A stretch of DNA of 64,000 nt from Alloalcanivorax gelatiniphagus (GCF_005938655.1 NZ_VCQT01000033.1:1-64000); one strand, 5' to 3'. Shown: positions 10,990-20,988, counted from the first letter of the stretch. Notes: generated from the letters alone by a model not told the origin. Numbers and translations: made by a program.

Positions 10990-11055
10990 TGGCCCGAATT
11001 GACCACCCCGGTGGCGCTGCGGTACCTTGGCGCCCCCGTTCCGAGAGAGAGCCCC

Positions 11056-11295
11056 ATGGCCAACGAAGCCCCACAACTGGAACAAGCCCTGGACAACCTG
11101 GAAGCCCTGGTGGAGCGGATGGAGTCGGGTGAACTCACCCTGGAAGAGTCCCTGGCGGCCTTCGAACAGGGGGTCAAGCTGACCCGCGAATGCCAGCAGG
11201 CGCTGACCCGCGCCGAGCAAAAGGTGCGCATCCTGCTTGATCAGGACCCGGAGGCCGAGCCGGCCCCCTTCGAGGGCGACGCCCCGGCCCCCTAA
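11056..11295 (+). CDS. xseB: Exodeoxyribonuclease VII small subunit
   Basis: A 79-residue acidic helical protein with the XseB signature ([20 protein letters not shown], then SLAAFEQG). It binds XseA to form exonuclease VII, which degrades single-stranded DNA. Length is typical, and the start is the ATG before ANEAP. In most gammaproteobacteria the next gene is ispA. Here the stop codon overlaps the end of a convergent histidine kinase gene by 4 bp, and ispA lies 9.7 kb away. Confidence 0.9.
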   Translation: MANEAPQLEQALDNLEALVERMESGELTLEESLAAFEQGVKLTRECQQALTRAEQKVRILLDQDPEAEPAPFEGDAPAP

Positions 11296-13586
11296 ACCGC
11301 CGGAAAGTGCATGGTGAAGGTGGTGCCCCGGCCCTCCTCGCTCTGACACTCGATGACACCGTGGTGCTTGTCCACCACGGTCTTCACGAACGCCAGTCCC
11401 AGCCCCACGCCACCGGCCATATTGGCGCTGTCAAAGCGCCGGTAGAACTCGAACACCCGGGGCACCCAATGGGACGGAATGCCCACCCCCTGGTCGCTGA
11501 CCCGGCAGAACACCCGGCCGGCCTCGTACCACACCGACACCGTCACCGCCGACCCGCGCGGGCTGTATTTGATGGCGTTTTCGAGCAGGTTGAACAGCGC
11601 CCGCACCAGATAGGACGGGTCGCCGTACATCAGCGCCTTTTCATCATCGATCACCCCGGTTTGCAGCCGGATCGACTTGCTCCGCGCCAGCGGCCAGGCC
11701 CGGTCCAGGGCCTCCAGAGCCAGGTGCGCCGGCAGCACTTCCTGAAAGCGCAGGGCGCCGAATTCCACCTTGGCCAGCTGCATGAAATCCTCGGTCATTT
11801 GCAGGGCCAGACTCATCTGGCGTCGCAGGCGCCCCAGGAATTCCTCTTCCGGCAGCGCCGCCGGACTGCTCTGCAGGTCCAGCAACGCCATCACACTGGC
11901 CTGAGGGGCCTTCATGTCGTGGGATAGAAAACGCAGCATATGGGCGCGCTGTTCGGCGGCGCGGCGCTCGCCGGTCATGTCCACCAGACTCACCAGCCAG
12001 CCGTGCACCCGGGCCGCCTCGGCGGCATAGCGCACCACATCCAGGCGGAAATGCCGGCCGTCCCGGTCCACCAGGGTTTCCTGGTCCCAGCGGCTGATGT
12101 CGGTGCCCCGGTTCGGCTCGGTCAAACAGGACGGGCAGCCGTCCAGGGCGCACAGCTCCCGCAGGGCGGCTCTCAGCAGTATCTTTTCCGGTTGCTCCCG
12201 CAGTTGCAGCCATTGCCGGGCGCGACCGTTGGCGATCAGCACCCAGCCGGCGTCATCCACCAGCAGGGTGATCACCGGCAACGATTCCAGCAGGTCGTTG
12301 ACGAACCGGCTGGAGGCGCGCAGCCGGTTCAGCCCGCCCTCCAGCAGGGCGATTTGCCGGTGGGTGCGGCTGCCCCAGCGCACCGGCGCCCGCGGGCGTG
12401 GCACCGGCAGCCGGTTGGGTTCCAGGTCGAGCCGGTCGATCTGGCGACTGAACCAGTTCAGCGTCACCGCGCTGCTACGCCAGGACCACAGCACATAGAG
12501 CAGCACCGTGCCCAGCAACGACGCCATCGGCGGCCACCACAGACCCAGCTCCAGCCCGGCCCAGGAGACCGTCGGTATCAGCACCAGCATCGCCAGGAAA
12601 GGCCCGTGCACCCGCTCCAGGCGGGTCAGCACCACGATGCCGGCGAGCAGCAGCACCGGCAACAGCGACAGCAGCACCCGCCAGGGCACCGACATTTCCT
12701 CGATCACATAGCCGCTCAGCAGGCCATCCAGCAGGTGCGCCTGGATTTCCACCCCGGCCATGCTGCCCCAGCGCCCGGAAACCGGCACCGCGTAGCGGTC
12801 CCCGAGGCCGGGGGCGGTGGCCCCCACCAGCACGATGCGGTTCTTCAAAAAGCCGTTCGGCACTTCGCCGTTGAGCACGCTGACGTAGGGCACCTCGGGG
12901 TAACGCCCGCGCGGCCCCCGGAAAGGAATGCGCACCACATGGTCGGCGAACCAGTGCCCGCCCGCCGGCATCGACTCGCCGGGCATGGTGGTGGGCACTT
13001 CGCCGCGCAGCGCGGCGTAGACCCGCCAGGCCAGCTGCGGCCACCAGCGCTGGCCATCCCATTCGCGCAGGGCCACGCGGCGAATCACGCCGTCGGTGTC
13101 CGCCGCCGCGTTGATGTGGCCCAGGCCGGCGGCCGCCTGGCGGATCACCGGCACCGGCTGCACGAACTCCGGCGCTTCCCCCGGCGCCGACATGGATGCC
13201 CGGAACACCGGCACGAACACCCGCCCCTGGTCGGCCATGGCCCGGGCCAGGCGGCTGTCCGCCTGCGGCGCGCCGGGCTCCACCAGCAGAATATCCAGCA
13301 GTACCGCGCGGGCATCGCCCAGGCGTTCCAGCAGGCGCCCGTGCACCTCCCGACTCCAGGGCCAGCGGCCCAGCTCCCGCAGGCTGCGGTCATCGATGGT
13401 GACGATCAGAATGTCCGAGGCCGGCGCCCGCTCCGAGACCCGCATCAGCAGGTCGTAGAAGGGTTCGTTGAATGCGGACAGTTCACGGGAGGCGAACCAA
13501 CCGGTGAAAACCAGGACCAGCACCAGCAGCGTGGCGCCATCAAGCGAAAGGCGTCTGAACAACGCCGCCTTGCTGTCCGGCGTCAT
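11292..13586 (-). CDS. CHASE2-domain sensor histidine kinase
   Basis: A 764-residue membrane kinase. One N-terminal helix (about 17-33) is followed by a large periplasmic CHASE2 domain (about 35-300) and three helices (about 303-370). A PAS-like domain lies at about 430-540, then HisKA with phosphoacceptor His556 in [10 protein letters not shown], and an HATPase domain with [10 protein letters not shown] and [10 protein letters not shown]. There is no receiver domain, so a separate regulator is needed. The OmpR-type regulator at 20165-20890, divergent from the same operon, is the obvious partner. It is the last gene of the pilus - FecR operon, so it may sense an envelope or pilus-linked signal. 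Its 3' end overlaps xseB tail-to-tail. Confidence 0.82.
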   Translation of the reverse strand: MTPDSKAALFRRLSLDGATLLVLVLVFTGWFASRELSAFNEPFYDLLMRVSERAPASDILIVTIDDRSLRELGRWPWSREVHGRLLERLGDARAVLLDILLVEPGAPQADSRLARAMADQGRVFVPVFRASMSAPGEAPEFVQPVPVIRQAAAGLGHINAAADTDGVIRRVALREWDGQRWWPQLAWRVYAALRGEVPTTMPGESMPAGGHWFADHVVRIPFRGPRGRYPEVPYVSVLNGEVPNGFLKNRIVLVGATAPGLGDRYAVPVSGRWGSMAGVEIQAHLLDGLLSGYVIEEMSVPWRVLLSLLPVLLLAGIVVLTRLERVHGPFLAMLVLIPTVSWAGLELGLWWPPMASLLGTVLLYVLWSWRSSAVTLNWFSRQIDRLDLEPNRLPVPRPRAPVRWGSRTHRQIALLEGGLNRLRASSRFVNDLLESLPVITLLVDDAGWVLIANGRARQWLQLREQPEKILLRAALRELCALDGCPSCLTEPNRGTDISRWDQETLVDRDGRHFRLDVVRYAAEAARVHGWLVSLVDMTGERRAAEQRAHMLRFLSHDMKAPQASVMALLDLQSSPAALPEEEFLGRLRRQMSLALQMTEDFMQLAKVEFGALRFQEVLPAHLALEALDRAWPLARSKSIRLQTGVIDDEKALMYGDPSYLVRALFNLLENAIKYSPRGSAVTVSVWYEAGRVFCRVSDQGVGIPSHWVPRVFEFYRRFDSANMAGGVGLGLAFVKTVVDKHHGVIECQSEEGRGTTFTMHFPAV

Positions 13587-13626
13587 GATCGCCGCACGCC
13601 GTATCTACTCAATCCGGCCTCCCCTC

Positions 13627-13693
13627 GTTCCAATAGATGGTTCCAAATAGATGGTTCCAATAGATGGTTCCACTCAATGATTCCAATCAGCTG
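13627..13693. repeat. Five imperfect 13-14 bp direct repeats before the kinase gene
   Basis: The unit GTTCCAATAGATG occurs at 13627, 13640 (one extra A), 13654, 13667 (degenerate) and 13680 (degenerate). The array fills half of the 126-bp gap between the FecR gene and the kinase start. The spacing is about 1.3 helical turns. It could be a regulator array, a slippage-prone spacer or a relic. Confidence 0.75.
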
Positions 13694-13712
13694 CCACAAG
13701 CACGGTTCGCGA

Positions 13713-14759
13713 TCAGGGGGGACGGCGAAAAAACAGCACCGTTTTGCCGGGCAGGCCTTCAATGCCGTAACCGTCGATGGCGGTGAGCCGCAGGTAGTAA
13801 GCACCGGGCTTGACGCCGCGCAAATGAAACTCGCCATCCTCGGACACCTGTTCCTTGACCAGCGAACCGAAGTCCTGGTCCAGGGACATCTGCAGCCGAT
13901 AACCATGGGCATTGGGCAGCCGCCGCACCGTTGCGAACAGCTCATCGCCGATGCCCCGCCAGGTGGGCTGGAACACCGGCGCCGGCAACAACGGCGTACG
14001 CACCACCTGGCCATCGCCGGCCAGCCATAGGCCTTCGCCATCGGCGACCTGCTGCCCGGCGGCACTGCCTCCCGATAGAGCCACCAGACCGTCGAGGACG
14101 CTGGTGGTCACGCCGCCGCGCTGGGCGCGCACCCGGAAATGGGTTCCGCGCACCCCGATCACCCCGGCCGGGGTCGAGATCTGATAGTGACCGTCGCCAT
14201 GCTGAGGCATGACCCGGGATTCAATGCCGCCGCTCATCAGCTCCAGCAGCACGCCACCGGTGTCCTCATTGGTGCTCAGGCGGATGCGGGTGTTGGAGGG
14301 CAGCACCATGCGCGAGCCGTCGCCCAGGCGCAGGGAAACAAAGGCAAAGGGCCCGGTGGTCAGCAGCTCCCCCACTTCGAGGGTATCGCCGACCGCCAGG
14401 GGCCGGCGCCCATGCTCCGCGTTTTCTCGCCAGGCGCGCCCCTCCAGATGGGTCACCTCCAGGCGCACCGAGGTCAGTTTAAGCACCATGCCCGGCCGCA
14501 GCGTGCGGGGATCGTCGATCGGGTTGATCCGCAGCAAGTAGCGCCACAGATCACTGTCTCCCCAATAGTGCTCGGCGATGCTCCACAGGGTCTCGCCGGG
14601 CAGCACCCGGTGCTCGGTGGCTGGCGCCGAGGGCGGTGCTTCCGCCTGGGCCCGTCCGCCGAGCAATACCATGGCGACCATGGCGACGCGGGCCCCGGCC
14701 AGTACCAATCCGTTATTCAGGTGCTCCTGTGGCATGGATGCATTCGCCTCAACCGCCAC
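13713..14759 (-). CDS. LysM and FecR domain envelope protein
   Basis: A 348-residue exported protein. A signal-like hydrophobic stretch covers about residues 18-38 (ending GGRAQA) and a LysM domain about 48-95 (GETLWSIAEHYWG), predicted to bind peptidoglycan. A FecR-type domain follows at about 105-245, with TPAGVIGVRGTHFRV, and a C-terminal beta-rich segment (about 250-345) resembles a fibronectin-like fold. LysM-FecR proteins are often found beside CHASE2 kinases, and here the kinase is the next gene. This suggests a periplasmic sensor or presenter for it. This protein sits directly behind the tip adhesin with a 2-bp gap. A role in pilus signal sensing is inference. Confidence 0.78.
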   Translation of the reverse strand: MAVEANASMPQEHLNNGLVLAGARVAMVAMVLLGGRAQAEAPPSAPATEHRVLPGETLWSIAEHYWGDSDLWRYLLRINPIDDPRTLRPGMVLKLTSVRLEVTHLEGRAWRENAEHGRRPLAVGDTLEVGELLTTGPFAFVSLRLGDGSRMVLPSNTRIRLSTNEDTGGVLLELMSGGIESRVMPQHGDGHYQISTPAGVIGVRGTHFRVRAQRGGVTTSVLDGLVALSGGSAAGQQVADGEGLWLAGDGQVVRTPLLPAPVFQPTWRGIGDELFATVRRLPNAHGYRLQMSLDQDFGSLVKEQVSEDGEFHLRGVKPGAYYLRLTAIDGYGIEGLPGKTVLFFRRPP

Positions 14760-14761
14760 CC

Positions 14762-15745
14762 CTAGCGGTATTCAATGGTGAAGGTGGCCAGCGCCCGGGT
14801 GCGGCCCGCGCGCACCACGGGTCCGGTCTGGTAATAGCGGGCTTTCAGCGGCAGATTGAGAACCTGGCTCGGGTCGCCGGCCACCACGAAACCCAGGTCC
14901 ACCGTCTCGCCATTGTTAATGGCGCCATTGTCCCGTCGATCAAGCAACTGGATGCCCACTCCGGTGGCGGCCTCGGCGTCGTTATCCACCTGGATCACCC
15001 CGGGGGCACCGGAGGCATCCGGCGTATAGGCAAACGAGAGGCGCACCAGATCCTGGCCCATGGTGGGCCCCGCGCAATGGAGCTGGATGGCGAAGTCCTG
15101 CTCATTCAGCGTGCTGCCGGGGCCTTTGAAGGAGGCCGCCGAGGTGGTGCCGAAATTCACCGCGATGTTACGTGATCCGGCGTCCACCTGGCAGGCCGAG
15201 GAAATAATGGTGATGGCGTTGGCACTCAGCGATGAAGTGAGCATGGGCCGTCCCGGGCCGCTGCCATCCATGTAGTAGTTGGTGTAGCGGCCCGCCGCCA
15301 GCGAACCGGAGCCGGTGGCCGGCGCGATCTTGATCACTTCCACCCGGAAAAAGCCTTCACTGAGCCGCAAGCTGGTGGTGTTGTATTGAAAGGAGTGCGG
15401 GTAGTACACCACCTGGTTATTGGCCTCCAGGCGCCGGGACAGGCGCACGCCGATGCCATCCACATTGGTGGTGTAAATCCGGTTGTCCAGGGCGCTGGGG
15501 GAACCCTGCAGCATCTCACCGATGGTGGAGCCCCGGATAAAACAGTCGCCCACATTTTCGATGGCGCGAATCGGAAATTCCCGTTCTTTCAGCACCTGGC
15601 CCACGGCGGCATCCGGCGGCACGATCACCTGCCCCATCACCATCTGGATATCCTGGGCGTTGACGCCCCAGGACACATTGCAGGCCGCCCAAACCGACGC
15701 CGGCGTCAGCCACAGCAAGGCCAGCCCGGCCATACGCCCGATCAT
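14762..15745 (-). CDS. Fimbrial tip adhesin / minor pilin
   Basis: A 327-residue secreted protein with a signal peptide ending near VWAACNVSW. A receptor-type N-terminal domain covers about 20-170. A C-terminal pilin domain (about 175-327) has the two conserved Cys of FimA/FimH folds and the donor-strand ending (ALATFTIEYR). The two-domain layout and size fit a FimH-like tip adhesin. The ATG one base after the usher stop was preferred. A GTG 12 bases upstream, overlapping the usher, is also possible. The receptor is unknown. It could not be assembled if the usher is truly inactive. Confidence 0.72.
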   Translation of the reverse strand: MIGRMAGLALLWLTPASVWAACNVSWGVNAQDIQMVMGQVIVPPDAAVGQVLKEREFPIRAIENVGDCFIRGSTIGEMLQGSPSALDNRIYTTNVDGIGVRLSRRLEANNQVVYYPHSFQYNTTSLRLSEGFFRVEVIKIAPATGSGSLAAGRYTNYYMDGSGPGRPMLTSSLSANAITIISSACQVDAGSRNIAVNFGTTSAASFKGPGSTLNEQDFAIQLHCAGPTMGQDLVRLSFAYTPDASGAPGVIQVDNDAEAATGVGIQLLDRRDNGAINNGETVDLGFVVAGDPSQVLNLPLKARYYQTGPVVRAGRTRALATFTIEYR

Positions 15746-15746
15746 G

Positions 15747-18253
15747 TCAATCTTCACAGCGTGCCTCCAAATGCAGATAAGGGCGCTCCGCTTCCGCCCG
15801 CGACCGGGGCGGCAGCCGGTAGTCGATATAACAGCCCTCCCCGCCGGCCCAGGAAACGCGCAACCGGCCCTGCTCTTTTTCCGTGCGCAGATAGACCACG
15901 CCACCCTGGCCGACCAGGCCCACCGGCTGGCCCGCCGGGTCCAGGACCTGGGCCCCGAACGGCAACGGCCGGCCGCCGTCACGCCGCGCCCGGATCAGCA
16001 ACGCCCGCCCACTCACGGTTTCGAATTTCAGACGCGCCACGGCGCCGGCGTAGGGGGCCACCTGATGCTGGCTGGTTTTCAGCTCCACGCTGTCGTCCAT
16101 GTCGTTGGGGTCCAGGGTGACGGTGTTCAGGCGGTAGGGGGACACATAGGGCACCAACCCGTAGCCGTTCCGGTCGATGCGCGCCCCGGACATGTTCATC
16201 ACCCGCGCGCCCACCGCCTCCGGCGCCTCCACCAGCACCATGGTGTCGCCGCGCTGGGGGCTCACGGTCACGCCACCGGAATGGGCCACCACCGTACCAC
16301 TGGCGCCCACGCTGGCCTGGCGGTAATCCCGGCCCTCGCTGTAGCCCGCCCGCAGAGCGGTATAGGGTGACAGGTACTGGGCACCGAGTTCTCCGGAGGT
16401 GCCGCCGTCGGCCCGGTCGCTGGCGGCCACGTTATAGACCAGATTGTTGTCCACCCCGGCGCTGCCGGTGAGACCCAGGCGGCTGCTTTCATAATCGTCG
16501 GAACGGGTGGTGGCGCTGCCCATCAGACTGACCCGGGGGCTGATGCGATCCAGGGGCACGGAGAAGTTGAGGCTGTAGCGGTTGTCCTGGCGCTGGAAGG
16601 CGTCCTCGGTGCGGAGCATGGAAATGCCGTAATGGAGCCCCCGGTAGCTGTTGTTGTAACCGACCTGAATCTGCCGGGTGGTGCCCCAGCCGCTCCAGTA
16701 ATCGCGCCGCGAACCGGTCAGGTACAGGGAGCCCCGGCGCCCGCCCAGGCTCTGGTTCAGGGTCAGCTGGAACTGGCTGCGCTGGCGCAGCACCGCCTGA
16801 TAACCCAGGCCCCGCTCTTGGTAATCCCGGGCCTGGATGGCATCGCGCAGGCTCATGAATCCGGTGGTCGAGTAGCGGTACGCGGCCACCGTGATATTGG
16901 TGCCGCTTTGCGGCAGAAACTTGGCGTAACCGAGCCGGTAGCTTTGCCCGCGCTGGTCCTGATAACGGCTGAACTCACTGCGCGCGTGGGTAACGTCCAC
17001 GGAGAACGCCCCCACCGGCGTGCCCACGGCCACGCCGCCCAGCCAGGACTGGTAGTCATCACTGACGCTGGTTCCGGCGTAGCCGGTAAGGCGGTTGCTA
17101 AGCCCGCGCTGGTAGGTGCCCTGCACCAGCCAGGGCTCATCGTCCAATGCCGCCTCCCGCACTTCGCCGGCGGTGAGGCTGTAACGGCTGGTGCCGGGCC
17201 GCAGCATTTGCGGCACCGAGGCAAAGGGCACCCGGAAGCGCTGCTCCGAGCCATCAGCCTCACGCACGGTCACGTCCAGGTCGCCGCCATAACCGGTGGG
17301 ATAAAGGTCATCGACGACAAAGGGGCCCGGCGACACCGTGGTGCGATAGATCACCTGTCCGTTTTGCCGCACCTCCACCAGGGCGTTGCTCTGGGCCACG
17401 CCACGCACCACCGGCGCATAGCCGCGCAGGGAATCCGGCAGCATGCGGTCGTCGGAAGCCAGCCGGGCGCCACGAAAGCCCATGGAGTCAAACAGGCTGC
17501 CTTCGGTATAGGCATCGCCCAGGGTCAGCATCCCTTGCACCGACGGCAATGGCCGGCGCAAATAGGTGGCGGTGCCGCGCCACTCACTGCCCTCCCCGGA
17601 GCGCCGGGACAGGCTGCCGTCATGGCGAGCCTGCCAGGGGCCCAGGTTGAGGCCACTGTTGATCATCAGATAGGCGCTGTCCTGATCACCGCCGCCGTGG
17701 TTTTCCATGTGCAGGGCATTAAAATTGTAGCCCACGAAGCCGGCGTTGATGCCCGGGTCCCAGAACGCCGGCGACACATAACCGCGCGCCTGCCGGCGCA
17801 TGTTGGCCTGGGGAATGGTCAGATCCAGTCGCATGTTGCTGTTGTCGAAGCGCGCGGTGGCGCCGGGCAACCAGTCCTGCAACGAGCGGCACTCGTCTTC
17901 CAGGGCGTCGTCCACGCCGTCCACGGTGGCCAGGTCCACGCCATAGGCGGCAAGGCGGTCCAGCGAGAAACAGGTGTGCGCGTTGATCTGGCGCGGAAGG
18001 CCTGTTCGTTGCGGCCTTTCCAGCTTCCGTTAACGTACAGATCCAGATAGTAATCACCGGCCAGCACCGGGTTACCATCGCTGTAACGGGAGACATCCAC
18101 GCTGCGGGCGTCACCGCGCAGAAAGGCGCTGTTGAAGCTGACCACGGGCTCACCGCCCTCCGCCACCGGGGCCAGGCCACCGGTGAGCAGCAACACCATC
18201 ACCGTACCGGGCGCCAGCAAGGCACGGACGTAAACAACGAAAAAGGATCTCAC
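15747..18253 (-). pseudogene. Fimbrial outer-membrane usher (FimD/PapC family), frameshifted
   Basis: The usher is split between two frames. The first part (from ATG at 18253) has a signal peptide and the usher N-terminal domain through YVNGSWKGRNEQAF. Near 17990 the frame changes, and homology continues in the next frame (HTCFSLDRLAAYGVDLATV, then LTIPQANM, RGYVSPAFWDPGINAGF) to the C-terminal carbohydrate-binding-like domain at 15747. Adding one C to CGCGCCAGATC restores RAQINAHTC and a continuous protein of about 835 residues, the normal usher length. As written, only an N-terminal fragment, or a 730-residue product without export signal, could be made. Apart from this one base the gene looks intact, so a recent mutation, a slippery site or an assembly error are all possible. 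Confidence 0.85.
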
Positions 18254-18280
18254 TGCGCGTCCCCCAATGGATGATTGGCA

Positions 18281-19036
18281 CTAGCGAGCCAGGGGCACGG
18301 TCCGGGTGACCCGACCACCGAAATCGTTAATGGTGGTGATCTCGATGCTCTCGGCGGTTTCCGGCAGGTCCGCCGGCAGCGCGAACCGGGCACTACCCAG
18401 CGGGTCCAGCATGCTCCGGTCACCGAGCGGCACGGTCTGGTATCCGGCCGCCGAGGGAATACGCAGGCGGGCCAGGGACACATGGTAGGGGGTGGGGTTT
18501 TCCACCCGCAGCGCCGGCCCGCCGCCCTCCGGCGCCGTCAGCGACCAGTTCAGCGACTCCGGCGCTTGATTGGCGTTGCCTTTCAAACCCCGGGGCCGGA
18601 AGAACAGCTTGATCCGCGAGCGCACCGCCAACTGCATGTAGTTTTGCGGCACCCTGCCATCGCCTTCCGGCAAGGGCGGTACATCCAGCACATTGAGCCA
18701 GTACACCGATTCCCGGTTCTCCGGCAGGTCCGCCTCGCCGGTGAACGCAATGCGCACCACCTGCCCGCTGGCCGGCTCGATACGGGATAACGGCGGCAAT
18801 ACCACGAACGGTACCCGCGCCGCCTCCGGCGTCACCCCGGCATCGCCGGCGTCGATCCAGACCTGCACCAGCGCCGGTGAATCGCCCTGGTTCATCAGTT
18901 GCACGGAAACATCCCGCTGGCTGGCCGGGTACACCACCCGGGTGCCACCGATCACCACACTGGCGGACGCCGAAGACACGCAGCCGATCAACCCCAGCAG
19001 GCACAGCGCGAGGTATCCTCCTACGCCATATCTCAT
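18281..19036 (-). CDS. Periplasmic fimbrial chaperone (PapD/FimC-like)
   Basis: A 251-residue periplasmic chaperone. A signal peptide (about 1-25) is followed by two Ig-like domains, with the motif GTRVVYPASQRDVSVQLMN in domain 1 and the family segment YWLNVLDVPPLP around residue 100. It donates a beta strand to pilin subunits and delivers them to the usher. The start was set at the ATG before RYGVGGYLA, which gives a proper signal peptide. The longer frame adds 15 residues without one. It lies between pilin and usher genes in the normal chaperone-usher order. Confidence 0.88.
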   Translation of the reverse strand: MRYGVGGYLALCLLGLIGCVSSASASVVIGGTRVVYPASQRDVSVQLMNQGDSPALVQVWIDAGDAGVTPEAARVPFVVLPPLSRIEPASGQVVRIAFTGEADLPENRESVYWLNVLDVPPLPEGDGRVPQNYMQLAVRSRIKLFFRPRGLKGNANQAPESLNWSLTAPEGGGPALRVENPTPYHVSLARLRIPSAAGYQTVPLGDRSMLDPLGSARFALPADLPETAESIEITTINDFGGRVTRTVPLAR

Positions 19037-19096
19037 AAGCGCCCCCCAAAAATTCCTTGCGGCGCCGGCGGCTTGAAACACCGGCGCCGCGCGTTG

Positions 19097-19642
19097 TTAC
19101 TTGTAAATGATGGTGTACTGCACGTTGCTGGAAACGTCGCCGGCGCCGCTTTGGCCGGTGGCGTAGTACTCGGCGTAGTAATGGAGGTCCGCCCCGCCGC
19201 CGCCGGCCGGCACCGTCACCCACTGGGAGTTCTGCTGGGCGCCATCACCACCGGCGGCGAGTATCGGCACGAACTGGTTGTTCTCACCGAGCAGTTGAAT
19301 CTGCACGTTGGTTGCCACGGTGTTGCCAGCGGCCTGGTTGACCAGACGACCGGTCTCGAAATCCACGGACGGGCCGGGCTCGAAATAGGTGGCCACGTCG
19401 CCCTCGGCGCAATCACTGAGATTGATGGAGAAGGGCGTGCGACCGGCCACGTCACCGGCGGAGGCCAGGGTAGCGGCGGCCACGGTCGGCAGGGTCACGG
19501 TGAAATCGGCGCCCCCCGGCGTGGTGATGTTGCAGGTTTGATCGATGATTTTGCCGGTGAAGGTAATGGTGCCGTCGGCGGCCATGGCTGAGCCGGCGGC
19601 ACACAGCAGGGCCGCCGCCGCCATTGAACGAAAAGTAAACAT
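19097..19642 (-). CDS. Major pilin subunit (type 1 fimbrial family)
   Basis: A 181-residue secreted subunit. The signal peptide ends at SAMAADGT. The FimA-type pattern follows with GTITFTGKIIDQTCNI containing the first Cys, a second Cys in INLSDCAEG, and a C-terminal aromatic-ended strand (VQYTIIYK). It is the first gene of the minus-strand pilus operon. Its promoter must lie in the AT-rich 522 bp upstream, shared with the divergent response regulator. Confidence 0.88.
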   Translation of the reverse strand: MFTFRSMAAAALLCAAGSAMAADGTITFTGKIIDQTCNITTPGGADFTVTLPTVAAATLASAGDVAGRTPFSINLSDCAEGDVATYFEPGPSVDFETGRLVNQAAGNTVATNVQIQLLGENNQFVPILAAGGDGAQQNSQWVTVPAGGGGADLHYYAEYYATGQSGAGDVSSNVQYTIIYK

Positions 19643-20164
19643 GGAGTCACCCCATAACGTGATTAACGCGAACGAAGAATCGGCCCGAAGGGGCCGGCGC
19701 GCCTTACCTTCCCGGGAGATATCCGGCTCGGGCTGCCGTTAATCGCCAAAATCAAGCAGAGGCCAATCCAAATCAGGGCGGCAAGGCGAGGGGAACATTA
19801 GGGAGGTGCTGAGGGGGCCGGCAACATAATGACACTTTTGTTCACACGGCATTCACGTTTGTTAATTTTGTCGTAGCTAAAAATGCTGATCTGGGACAAC
19901 AACAGGCACTTAATCATTAATAAAGATAAGAATTTATCATTAATTCCAAACGTTTGAATCTGTTTTTTCGTCCTTCGCGGAATCGCGCTTTTCCGCCCCC
20001 GTTATTTTCACTGGAAGTGTTACCGAACCGTGCATCTCCGCGCGTTTTGGTATATTCATGCTGCCGGGTCAATGAAGAGTACCTTTTTTTTATCGATAAT
20101 CTTCACTCTGATGCCTCCCTGATGAGACACCCACGGTCTTCAATCACTCAAAGGAACAGGGAAA
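19643..20164. promoter_or_regulatory. AT-rich divergent control region between pilin and response regulator
   Basis: The 522 bp have no convincing gene. The stretch 19825-20000 is far more AT-rich than the surroundings, as expected for a silenced and activated surface-structure promoter. It holds two identical 9-bp direct repeats, ATCATTAAT, at 19913-19921 and 19936-19944, with starts 23 bp apart. Direct repeats two helical turns apart suit an OmpR-family dimer. Binding by the adjacent regulator is inference. Confidence 0.55.
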
Positions 20165-20890
20165 ATGCATATCGCAATATTGGACGATGACCCGGCGATG
20201 CGAGAGCAAGCTCACCAGGCTCTCGCCGATCCCTGGCGACAACAAAACCTGAGTTTGAAAATCTCCACGTTCTCCCAGGTTTCGGAATTCACCGCCGCGG
20301 CCATGCGGGATACCTTCGACCTGGCGATCCTCGACTGGGAATTGCCGGACGGCAGTGGTCTTAACGTGCTGCGCTGGCTGCGCTCCTACCTGGACACACC
20401 GCCCCCCATCATCATGCTCACGGTGCGCACCGGCGAGCAGGATGTGGTGGCGGCCCTGGCCAGCGGCGCCGATGATTTCGTCAATAAACCGTTCCGCCCC
20501 CGTGAACTGGCGGCCCGGGCCATGGTGGCCATGCGGCGCGGCAAGAACGGCGGCCGGGAACGGGACGCCGAGAACAATCTGACCCTGGGCAATATCCGCT
20601 TCGATACCCAGCGCCAGTGCATTTACCGCGATGATCACCCGGTCAAGCTGACTTACCAGGAATACCGGCTGGCGTTCCTGCTGTTCACCCATATCGGCAA
20701 ACCGCTGGCGCGCAGCTACCTGTATGACTATGTCTGGGGGCGCGACGAGCGCTTCTCTTCCCGCACCCTGGATGTACACATCTACCGGTTACGACAAAAG
20801 CTCGGTCTGACACCGGATCACGGCTGGCGGGTGAACGCCATTTATGGCTACGGGTACCGTCTTCAGGAGGCGCTTGAATCGGAGGCCTGA
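20165..20890 (+). CDS. OmpR/PhoB-type response regulator
   Basis: A 241-residue regulator. The receiver domain (about 1-120) has the acidic pocket DDD at 7-9 and phosphoacceptor Asp57 (AILDWELPDGSG). A C-terminal winged helix (about 145-235) has the recognition pattern SRTLDVHIYRLRQKL. An AGGAACAGGGAAA ribosome site precedes the ATG. It reads away from the pilus operon, whose last gene is an orphan CHASE2 kinase, so the two are probably a cognate pair controlling the pilus. Only about 100 bp separate it from ispA on the same strand, so ispA and dxs may be co-transcribed with it. Confidence 0.85.
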   Translation: MHIAILDDDPAMREQAHQALADPWRQQNLSLKISTFSQVSEFTAAAMRDTFDLAILDWELPDGSGLNVLRWLRSYLDTPPPIIMLTVRTGEQDVVAALASGADDFVNKPFRPRELAARAMVAMRRGKNGGRERDAENNLTLGNIRFDTQRQCIYRDDHPVKLTYQEYRLAFLLFTHIGKPLARSYLYDYVWGRDERFSSRTLDVHIYRLRQKLGLTPDHGWRVNAIYGYGYRLQEALESEA

Positions 20891-20988
20891 AACGCTTTCC
20901 GAGCCAATTGACCGACCGGGGAGGCTCGCGTAACGTTGCCGCTCCCGGCGGACGGTGCCGATTCCCGTCCGCGTTACCCGCCGAGCCG

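Noticed and set aside
17819-18253. A separate small secreted protein before the usher
   Set aside because: Its first 80 residues are the usher N-terminal domain. The remainder is out-of-frame usher, so it is one broken gene and not two genes.
19954-20190. A 78-codon frame in the pilin/regulator spacer
   Set aside because: It overlaps the start of the response regulator, lacks a ribosome site, and its composition is that of an AT-rich promoter region.
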